Positions 1 through 4,934 of a stretch of 7,307 nt of DNA are shown piece after piece (within the stretch, counting starts at the first letter, position 1; every line of letters starts with the position of its first letter). The position numbers and the translations under genes were made by a program. Origin of the DNA: Deltaproteobacteria bacterium (lineage in GTDB: Bacteria > Desulfobacterota_B > Binatia > UBA9968); assembly GCA_016193385.1 (NCBI GenBank), contig JACPSF010000132.1, positions 1-7,307 on the forward strand, written 5' to 3'. The notes below the pieces were generated by a model, which was not told the DNA's origin, ran no database searches, and saw nothing but the letters and a program-made list of their open reading frames with translations.

Positions 1-90
1 CTCGGCATCGCTGGCCACATCGTAGCGGTACAGCCGACCGACGTAGCCGGTCACGACCGGCTTCGATGTAATGACGGGCGGGGGAAACTG
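1..90 (-). pseudogene. Fragment of an Ig/cadherin-like repeat protein, cut by the window edge and lacking a start
   Basis: Read on the minus strand in the frame whose codons end at position 1, this stretch encodes QFPPPVITSKPVVTG followed by YVGRLYRYDVASDAE. That is the opening pattern of bacterial putative-Ig or cadherin-like repeats: a Pro-Pro-x-Ile-Thr-Ser entry, then Gly-x-x-Tyr-x-Tyr-Asp-Val and an Asp-Ala-Glu turn. Such repeats usually occur in large secreted or surface proteins. The frame stays open upstream to a stop at 202-204, but between 55 and 201 it contains no ATG, GTG or TTG codon, and the residues before the Pro-Pro motif look non-coding. The repeat therefore seems to have lost its upstream part near positions 85-105, exactly where the plus-strand gene begins. 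It continues beyond the left edge. The assignment rests on about 30 residues, so chance similarity or an assembly join cannot be excluded. Confidence 0.45.
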
Positions 91-101
91 CGCGGCAGGG
101 C

Positions 102-722
102 ATGGTGATCGCCGCGATAAACTCTCAGGTCGCAGGCGCGGCGAAGGAAGGGCTAGCTCTGGGGAAGCTCGGAAGCGCAGTAGCCTTAACCGATGAAAGG
201 GCTAGAGACCTAAGGGTTGAAAAAGACTTAAGGGCTGAAACGGAAAAGGGATACCAGGGAATGCACGACGCGGTCACGGGGGCGATCAAGTCGAGAACGG
301 ACCTCCACTGGCTCCTTACCAGAGGGAAGACCACTCCTGACCCTACACTTCTTGAAACTCTGGAGGCTTTGAACGGGCGCATCAACGACCTTATGTCAAG
401 ACTTAAGGATGCCCAGTACAACCCGGCAAGGAGGGCCACGGGAGTCGTCAGGATGATAACGAGCTCGCCTTTCGCAGGTCAAAACATGACGATAGAACTT
501 AGTCCTACGGGAGTGGTTCGTCCAGGAAGCGTGGATGCTCTGCCGTTTCCAGTAACACCAACAGTGGATGCGCCTCTGCCAAAATACTCCGGCAGTGAGG
601 CAGAGATCAGTGTGTTAAGGGGGCAGCTTGAGCAACTGTATGGAGAACGGAAAAGGCTGATTGACGTATTTAAACAGGAAGGCTTGTTTAGCGGTTCCCT
701 TCCATACGAAGCTTTTCCGTAA
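102..722 (+). CDS. Protein of unknown function, 206 aa, probably truncated by a frameshift
   Basis: I do not recognise this protein. The N-terminal half (about residues 30-110) is charged and helical, with a small internal repeat (DLRVEK then DLRAET, about residues 36-47). A middle section with the look of beta structure and a Pro-rich linker (about 120-165) follows. A second helical, coiled-coil-like part lies at about 168-195, containing SEAEISVLRGQLEQLYGERK. There is no signal peptide, membrane segment or known catalytic motif. The frame is open from codon 75; ATG at 102 (next codon GTG) is the first start, with only a weak AGG just before it. Twelve of its 15 arginines are AGG or AGA, against 4 of 15 in aroQ, and the base composition is locally low (26 G+C in 181-240), which suggests a foreign origin. 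It converges on aroQ. The TAA at 720-722 probably does not mark the original end, because coding-like sequence continues in other frames. A structural or phage-like origin is possible but unsupported. Confidence 0.6.
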   Translation: MVIAAINSQVAGAAKEGLALGKLGSAVALTDERARDLRVEKDLRAETEKGYQGMHDAVTGAIKSRTDLHWLLTRGKTTPDPTLLETLEALNGRINDLMSRLKDAQYNPARRATGVVRMITSSPFAGQNMTIELSPTGVVRPGSVDALPFPVTPTVDAPLPKYSGSEAEISVLRGQLEQLYGERKRLIDVFKQEGLFSGSLPYEAFP

Positions 723-883
723 AGCAGGCCTCGGCGATATGCTGAACAAGGCTAGGGGTTACGACAGCCGCAGCCTTTTCGTGACGACGTTTTATCATCA
801 TCAACGGCCTAGAGGCCGAGATCGGGGAGCACAGGAAGAACATCCAACATCCCGGTGTCTATACTTTTGGTGTGTCCAGATGA
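723..883 (+). pseudogene. Out-of-frame C-terminal continuation of the 102-722 gene (two apparent +1 frameshifts)
   Basis: After the TAA at 720-722, protein-like sequence continues one frame over (718-792), reading RKAGLGDMLNKARG then YDSRSLFVTTF. It then moves one more frame over (794-883), reading IIINGLEAEIGEHRKNIQ then HPGVYTFGVSR, and ends at TGA 881-883. Both jumps fall beside a run of four T: 714-717 (gctttt, then cc) and 790-793 (gtttta). In each case, skipping a single base restores a continuous frame. Joined this way the protein would be about 260 residues and end in a plausible soluble C-terminus. This fits either genuine decay of a gene under no selection or single-base assembly or read errors in homopolymers. 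Programmed frameshifting twice in a row is less likely. No family could be assigned. The reconstruction is an inference from how protein-like each frame looks. Confidence 0.5.
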
Positions 884-1026
884 ATTGCGGTCGTGATCCG
901 TAGGTTGACTTTCATTAAGTGAGGGAAGTCCTGCTTGCCACAAGGAGAAATCGTCGTAGAGAGGTAGGCCCTATAACTGTGGATACGGAAAAGGCTTGCC
1001 TCAGACGCAGTTCCTATCATTCCATT
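884..1026. other. Spacer between convergent genes with no supported feature
   Basis: This spacer separates the end of the plus-strand unknown gene from the end of aroQ. I found no stem followed by a T-run that would serve as a terminator for either gene, and no promoter pair. A GTG-initiated 46-codon frame (919-1059) runs through it and overlaps the aroQ tail, but it is Arg-rich, lacks a clear ribosome-binding site and resembles nothing known. The end of the aro transcript therefore has no visible intrinsic terminator here. Confidence 0.4.
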
Positions 1027-1467
1027 TTAAAGATACTCTACGGCAGCGCGCAGTCCTAAAAGATAACTCTGAACACCGAAGCCGGCGATCTGTCCGACGA
1101 CCGCCTCCGCAATTAAAGAGCTCCTTCGGAACTCTTCCCGCTTATAAATGTTGGAAATGTGGACCTCAACCGCAGGGATTCCTACCGCCGTCAGGGCATC
1201 CCTCAGCGCCACGCTCGAATGCGTATACGCAGCGGCGTTGATCACTATGGCGCTACATCGCCCGGACGACTCTTGAATCCAGCCGACTAGCTCTCCCTCG
1301 TTGTTGGACTGGCGGATTTCCACCTCCACGCCGAGTTCCCGCGCCAGCGCGCGGATCTTGCGGTTGATCTGCTCCAAGGTGAGGCGGCCGTAAATCTCCG
1401 GTTGTCTGCGGCCCAACAGGTTCAGGTTGGGTCCGTGCAGGACGAGTATTCTTTTCCGTTTCGCCAT
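1027..1467 (-). CDS. aroQ: Type II 3-dehydroquinate dehydratase (3-dehydroquinase)
   Basis: This cytosolic enzyme dehydrates 3-dehydroquinate to 3-dehydroshikimate, step 3 of the shikimate pathway. The family normally forms dodecamers. At 146 residues it is the usual length and carries all signature blocks: HGPNLNLLGRRQPEIYG (11-27) with the catalytic Tyr26 and neighbouring Arg20/Arg21, QSNNEGEL (53-60), INAAAYTHSSVALRDAL (76-92) with Asn77 and catalytic His83, and EVHISN (101-106) with His103. The C-terminal KREEFRRSS and GFGVQSYLLGL blocks are also present. The third block reads NAAAYTHSS where NPxAYTHTS is usual, a mild variation near the active site. The ATG directly follows the TAG of the TPR gene with no gap, and an AGAGAGGG ribosome-binding site lies inside that gene's end. 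It is the last gene of the aro run and supplies the step after AroB. Identification is secure. Confidence 0.97.
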   Translation of the reverse strand: MAKRKRILVLHGPNLNLLGRRQPEIYGRLTLEQINRKIRALARELGVEVEIRQSNNEGELVGWIQESSGRCSAIVINAAAYTHSSVALRDALTAVGIPAVEVHISNIYKREEFRRSSLIAEAVVGQIAGFGVQSYLLGLRAAVEYL

Positions 1468-2013
1468 CTATGACCCTCTCTGCCGTTTCTCGAGCCAGCG
1501 GTCCCACGCCGCGAGTTCCTTTTCCACGCGCTCTTTAGACACCTCGCGAGATCTCTCGCTTTCTAGACGCTCTCGGAGGACGAGCAGCTCCTCCCAGAAT
1601 CTCTTTTCCCCAGCCGAGGCAAGAAAGAGCCGGCGATAGATCTCCATCCCCTCCAGCAGATATCCCTGTTGGACGAGAAGCCGCGCCATGCTTTCCGTGG
1701 CGAAGGCAGGATCGACCTCGGCCGCTTCGAGCTGGGCCAAATGGTCCAAGCCCTTTCTCAGCGAGCGCAGCTCTCCTTGCCATGCTGGAACGGAACTCAG
1801 AGCCTTAAGCGCCTCGAGGGCCTGGGAGAAGCTTCCCCTTTCAAAAAGGAGCCTGGTCCGAAGCAGGAGCGCCCTAGGATGGTCGGGGTTTTCGCGAACC
1901 AACCCTTCGACGAGCTCCAAGCCGTCGCCAATTTTTCCTGCACGCCGCAGACCCTCCGCTCGGTCCAGAAGCGACGAGACAGCCGAGGCAGTCTTCATCC
2001 TGCCCATCTTCAT
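1468..2013 (-). CDS. TPR-like helical repeat protein, 181 aa
   Basis: This is a small, highly charged, all-helical protein lying between aroB and aroQ. Residues 14-47 (helix, Gly-Lys turn, helix ending ENPDHP) and 48-73 (LLLRTRLLFERG then SFSQALEALKAL) read as two tetratricopeptide-type helix pairs. A further TPR-like pair lies at about 106-131 (ESMARLLVQQG, YLLEGMEIYRRLF). A charged helix at about 137-176 may be a coiled coil. There is no signal peptide or membrane segment, so it is probably cytoplasmic and acts by binding a partner; its partner and role are not known. The ATG at 2011-2013 overlaps the aroB stop as ATGA, a sign of translational coupling. ATG codons 3 and 6 are alternative starts, and AGGTGA is better spaced for codon 3. 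The precise TPR assignment is an inference from spacing and residue pattern. Confidence 0.8.
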   Translation of the reverse strand: MKMGRMKTASAVSSLLDRAEGLRRAGKIGDGLELVEGLVRENPDHPRALLLRTRLLFERGSFSQALEALKALSSVPAWQGELRSLRKGLDHLAQLEAAEVDPAFATESMARLLVQQGYLLEGMEIYRRLFLASAGEKRFWEELLVLRERLESERSREVSKERVEKELAAWDRWLEKRQRGS

Positions 2014-3089
2014 TCACCTGCCATTTGAGCGACAATCTCTTCGGCAGAAAACCAAACAAATTGGGTAGTGCCAATGCCCCGGCAGAGCACGAACTTGATC
2101 TTTCCGCCGAGCGATTTCTTGTCCAGTTCCATGGCCTGGACCAGCTCCCGAGGCTCGATCCCCGACGGAATCTCCGTGGGCAACCCCGCGTTTTGAACGA
2201 GCTCGCTGATCCGCCTCTGACTGGTCTCGTCGCAAACCCCCTGGCGCGAGGAAATAGCGGCCGCCTGGACCATGCCGACGGCCACCGCCTCACCATGCAG
2301 AAACTTCCCATAACCGGTCAGGGCTTCCAGGGCATGGCCGACAGTGTGGCCAAAGTTGAGAACCGAGCGATAGTCTTCTTCCTGCTCGTCGCGCTCGACC
2401 ACCTGCGCCTTAATCGCACACGAGGTGGCAATCACCTCCACCAACAGCTCCCGATCCAGTCCGAGTAAGCGATCTAGCTTTTGCTCCAAAAGAGCGAAGA
2501 GCTTCGGGTCCGCGATCACCCCGTATTTAATGACCTCGGCTAGCCCGGCAACAAACTCCCTTGGGGAGAGCGTGCGGAGCGCCTCGACGTCGATGATGAC
2601 GAGCCGGGGTTGATAGAAGGCGCCGATAAGATTCTTTCCCGCGCGATGGTTGACCCCGGTCTTGCCGCCGACGCTTGAATCCACCTGCGCGAGCAGCGTG
2701 GTGGGCACCTGGACATACGGGACCCCCCGCAAAAAGGTGGCGGCCGCAAACCCGGCTAAGTCGCCTACCACTCCTCCACCTAACGCCACGACGCAGGATC
2801 CGCGGTCAAACCGCTCCTCGATCAGGCGGTCATAAATGAGAGAAAGCGACGCGAAGTTCTTATGCTCTTCACCCTCGGGGATGATCACGGACACGACGCG
2901 AAACCCTGTCCGCTTGAGAGATTCCTCCAAGATCGGAAGGTAAAGCTCTGCGAGCTTCGGATGCGTGACGATACCGACTTTCTCGCCGCACCCGGCGCGC
3001 TGGATGAACTCACCAGCCTGGGCGAGCAGTTCTCCTCCCAGGTAGATGGGGTACGAGCGGGCTCCGAGATTCACAGTGAGCGTACGCAT
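2010..3089 (-). CDS. aroB: 3-dehydroquinate synthase
   Basis: This cytosolic, NAD- and metal-dependent enzyme converts DAHP to 3-dehydroquinate, step 2 of the shikimate pathway. It is 359 residues from the chosen start, the typical size. Visible blocks are the NAD-binding GGGVVGDLAGFAAATFLRG (104-122), the PTTLLAQVDSSVGGKTGVNH stretch (129-148), the metal ligand Glu185 in LAEVIKYG, NFGHTVGHALE (245-255) with His248 and His252, and LHGEAVAVGM (264-273) with His265. The Glu/His/His set matches the known Zn site. I chose ATG at 3089 because MRTLTVNLG is the usual AroB beginning. It lies 4 nt after the aroK stop, with a G-rich stretch (GGGGG) 8 nt upstream. A TTG ten codons earlier would overlap aroK and add nothing family-like. 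Its product feeds AroQ, encoded two genes downstream. Identification is secure. Confidence 0.97.
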   Translation of the reverse strand: MRTLTVNLGARSYPIYLGGELLAQAGEFIQRAGCGEKVGIVTHPKLAELYLPILEESLKRTGFRVVSVIIPEGEEHKNFASLSLIYDRLIEERFDRGSCVVALGGGVVGDLAGFAAATFLRGVPYVQVPTTLLAQVDSSVGGKTGVNHRAGKNLIGAFYQPRLVIIDVEALRTLSPREFVAGLAEVIKYGVIADPKLFALLEQKLDRLLGLDRELLVEVIATSCAIKAQVVERDEQEEDYRSVLNFGHTVGHALEALTGYGKFLHGEAVAVGMVQAAAISSRQGVCDETSQRRISELVQNAGLPTEIPSGIEPRELVQAMELDKKSLGGKIKFVLCRGIGTTQFVWFSAEEIVAQMAGE

Positions 3090-3093
3090 CGAC

Positions 3094-3618
3094 TCAGCCC
3101 CCGGTCCGCAAGGCCTCAAGGATTTTCTTTACCACCTCGTTCACCGTGAGCTTCGCCGTGTCGATCTGAGCGTGGGCCCGGGCATAGCATTTTTCTCGCT
3201 GCCGCAATAGCTCCTCAATCCGTCGCTGCTTGTCGTCCCCGCTGAGAAGCGGGCGGCCCGCACCGCCTCCCGCTCTTCGGAGCAGGGTCGGGGAAGGAGC
3301 GGTAAGCCAAACGAGAAAACTTTTCTCCTTTAGCAAGCGCAGGTTTTCCCCATCCACCACTGCCCCCCCTCCCGTAGCGATCACCTGGCCGTCCTGGCTG
3401 AGGACCTTCTGCAACATCTTCTTTTCCGCTGCGCGAAAATAGGCTTCTCCTCTGCGGCTGAAGATCTCCTCCACCTTCATCCCTTCGGCTTCTTCAATGG
3501 CGTGATCGAGGTCGACAAAGGGCCGTTTGAGTCTTTGCGCCAGCTTTTGTCCGACGATGCTCTTGCCCACCGCCATAAAGCCGGTGAGGGCGATATTTTT
3601 TCGCGCGCGGCGAGACAA
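3094..3618 (-). CDS. aroK: Shikimate kinase
   Basis: This enzyme phosphorylates the 3-OH of shikimate with ATP, the step before EPSP synthase, in the cytosol. It is a small P-loop NMP-kinase-like protein. With the start chosen here it has 174 residues, the normal length. Motifs are Walker A GFMAVGKS (13-20), the shikimate-binding DLD region (VDLDHAIE, Asp36/Asp38), GEAYFRAAE (57-65) with Arg62, the GGGAV loop (83-87) and the lid arginine in GRPLL. No ATG or GTG lies at a sensible position. The only in-frame candidate that keeps the Walker A and does not reach deep into aroC is TTG at 3618, 4 nt after the aroC TGA. It has no clear ribosome-binding site, so it may be translated by reinitiation. 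A GTG at 3687 would add 23 residues of out-of-frame aroC sequence. Function is secure; the start is less so. Confidence 0.94.
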   Translation of the reverse strand: MSRRARKNIALTGFMAVGKSIVGQKLAQRLKRPFVDLDHAIEEAEGMKVEEIFSRRGEAYFRAAEKKMLQKVLSQDGQVIATGGGAVVDGENLRLLKEKSFLVWLTAPSPTLLRRAGGGAGRPLLSGDDKQRRIEELLRQREKCYARAHAQIDTAKLTVNEVVKKILEALRTGG

Positions 3619-3622
3619 GGGC

Positions 3623-4819
3623 TCAGAAATTCTTGATCTGCTCCAGGTAGCCTTCGTAGTTGCGCGTGATCTCGTGAAGGGAGTCACCGCCGAACTTCTC
3701 CAGGAACGCGGCTGCCAGCTCAAACGCGACCACCGCCTCCCCAATCACAGCGGCGGCTGGCGCGGAGCCGACATCCGAGCGCTCGACTGAGGCATCCGCC
3801 GATTCCTTCGATCTCAGGTCCACCGAGTGGAGCGGGCTCATCAGCGTCGAGATCGGTTTCATGGCCGCCCGGACCACCAGCGGCGCCCCATTGGACATAC
3901 CCCCCTCGGTTCCGCCGGAGTTGTTGCTCCCGCGGTAGAACCCGGTCGGTACAATTCTGGGCGTGCCCGCAGAGACCATCCCGTGGGGGTCGAAGAAGAT
4001 CTCGTCGTGCACCTCAGAGCCGCGCCTCCGCGCCATCTCGAATCCGAGTCCGATCTCGACACCCTTGATCGCCTGAATACTCATCAGGCCTCGAGCCAGG
4101 CGACCGTCGAGTTTCCGGTCCCATTGGGCATGGCTGCCCAGTCCCGGAGGCACCCCCAGGGCCACCACCTCGAAAATTCCCCCCAGGGTATCGCCACGCT
4201 TCTTGCATTCATCGATCAGGGCAATCATCTTTTCCTCAGCCTTTTTGTCAGCGACCCGGACGGGGGACTCGTCGGCCTGGGCATAAATCTCTTCGTAGGA
4301 AAGGCCCTCGGACTGCGCCTCAATATTTCCGAGGGAGCGGATGTAGCCCATGATCTTGATGCCGAACGGGGCGAGGAGCTGCTTGCAGAATGAGCCCGCC
4401 GCCGTTCGCGACACCGTGTCGCGGGCGCTGGCCCGCTCGAGAACATTGCGGATGTCGGTGTGGTGGTACTTCAAGACGCCGGCGAGGTCGGCGTGGCCTG
4501 GGCGCGGCTTGGTGACAGCCACCGACTCATCCCGATCTTCGGGCAGCGAGGACATCTTTTTGGTCCAGTTCTTCCAGTCCCGGTTCTCGATCCCCATGGC
4601 CACCGGCGAGCCCAACGTCTCACCCCAGCGGATCCCGGAGCGGATCTGCACCTCGTCCTTTTCGATCAGCATCCGCCCGCCCCGGCCATAGCCTTGTTGG
4701 CGGCGCCAAAGGTCGTGGTTGATCTTCCGGATATCGATCGAAAACCCTGCGGGGACACCGTCGAGAATGACAGTCAGACACGGCCCGTGGGACTCCCCGG
4801 CCGTAAAGTAGCGCAACAT
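3623..4819 (-). CDS. aroC: Chorismate synthase
   Basis: This enzyme converts EPSP to chorismate by 1,4-anti elimination, using reduced FMN, and is a homotetramer in the cytosol. The 398-residue protein has the full signature set: TAGESHGP (6-13) with His11, GYGRGGRM (43-50), RPGHADLAGVLKYHH (106-120) with His109, RNVLERASARDT (124-135), NSGGTEGGMSNG (300-311), KPISTL (321-326) and ERSDVGSAPAAAV (346-358). The ATG at 4819 gives the MLRYFTAGESHG N-terminus typical of the family, so the start is firm. No Shine-Dalgarno sequence precedes it. The 115 bp before it is the only gap in the gene cluster and contains an inverted repeat touching the start codon, so this gene may begin its own transcript. 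It is followed closely by aroK. Identification is secure. Confidence 0.97.
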   Translation of the reverse strand: MLRYFTAGESHGPCLTVILDGVPAGFSIDIRKINHDLWRRQQGYGRGGRMLIEKDEVQIRSGIRWGETLGSPVAMGIENRDWKNWTKKMSSLPEDRDESVAVTKPRPGHADLAGVLKYHHTDIRNVLERASARDTVSRTAAGSFCKQLLAPFGIKIMGYIRSLGNIEAQSEGLSYEEIYAQADESPVRVADKKAEEKMIALIDECKKRGDTLGGIFEVVALGVPPGLGSHAQWDRKLDGRLARGLMSIQAIKGVEIGLGFEMARRRGSEVHDEIFFDPHGMVSAGTPRIVPTGFYRGSNNSGGTEGGMSNGAPLVVRAAMKPISTLMSPLHSVDLRSKESADASVERSDVGSAPAAAVIGEAVVAFELAAAFLEKFGGDSLHEITRNYEGYLEQIKNF

Positions 4820-4837
4820 GCGCTTATATTAGCGCAT
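4818..4837 (-). promoter_or_regulatory. Perfect 7-bp inverted repeat at the aroC start; possible operator, start-codon hairpin or leaderless promoter
   Basis: On the minus strand the sequence reads ATGCGCT, a 6-nt loop AATATA, then AGCGCAT. The last two bases are the AU of the aroC start codon. In RNA this could form a 7-bp stem that hides the start. As DNA it could be a repressor site. The hexamer TAATAT (4831-4826) matches a -10 element at 4 of 6 positions and ends 6 nt before the ATG. That is the placement expected if transcription began at the A of the start codon, which would explain the missing ribosome-binding site. No good -35 is visible at 16-18 bp. The symmetry is directly seen; all functions are inferred. 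Confidence 0.4.
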
Positions 4838-4874
4838 TAGAGTCCGAGAGGCCAGACAATGGATAGAAGTTCCA

Positions 4875-4928
4875 CTTGAACGTCTTAAACGGCTTAAGCG
4901 GTTCAAGCCGTTCAAATCGTTCAACCGC
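4875..4928. repeat. Six degenerate 9-bp tandem repeats in the pilQ-aroC spacer
   Basis: On the plus strand the units are CTTGAACGT, CTTAAACGG, CTTAAGCGG, TTCAAGCCG, TTCAAATCG and TTCAACCGC, in exact 9-bp register with consensus near YTYRARCSG. Because the unit is close to self-complementary, the array also contains inverted pairs: 8-bp arms at 4888-4895/4905-4912 and 7-bp arms at 4897-4903/4923-4929. It begins 6 nt past the pilQ stop. No T-run follows any stem on the minus strand, so it is not a standard terminator, though it could slow polymerase, protect the pilQ mRNA 3' end or bind a protein. Confidence 0.8.
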
Positions 4929-4934
4929 TCAGGG

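Noticed and set aside
44..72. Possible plus-strand promoter: TAGCCG, 17 bp, TGTAAT (5 of 6 to a -10) ahead of the 102-722 gene
   Set aside because: The -35 matches at only 3 of 6 positions, and the site lies inside the Ig-like fragment. It is too weak to annotate.
905..933. TTGACT at 905-910 as a -35 box
   Set aside because: The hexamer 17 bp downstream is GTCCTG, which is not a -10, and no gene follows on that strand.
647..996. 12-bp direct repeat ACGGAAAAGGCT at 647-658 and 985-996, with a shorter copy near 240
   Set aside because: It has no symmetry, no flanking element and no regular spacing. Most likely chance in a purine-rich stretch.
990..1003. Short AGGC-GCCT palindrome followed by TTTT on the minus strand, as an aroQ terminator
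   Set aside because: The loop would be only 2 nt and the stem 4 bp, so it is not a credible intrinsic terminator.
919..1059. 46-codon GTG-initiated plus-strand frame with many arginines
   Set aside because: It overlaps the 3' end of aroQ, lacks a good ribosome-binding site and has no recognisable motif. Its length is expected by chance.
3619..3744. Longer aroK start that adds 42 N-terminal residues
   Set aside because: The extra residues are an out-of-frame reading of aroC, rich in Arg, Ser and Trp, and do not belong to shikimate kinase.
3827..4393. Long plus-strand open frame opposite aroC (188 codons), and similar frames opposite aroB and pilQ
   Set aside because: These are antisense shadows of strongly conserved GC-rich genes. 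Their translations have no domain character.
4888..4912. 8-bp stem in the 9-bp repeat array, as a pilQ terminator
   Set aside because: The 9-nt loop and lack of any U-run after the stem on the minus strand argue against it. The pairing follows from the repeat structure.
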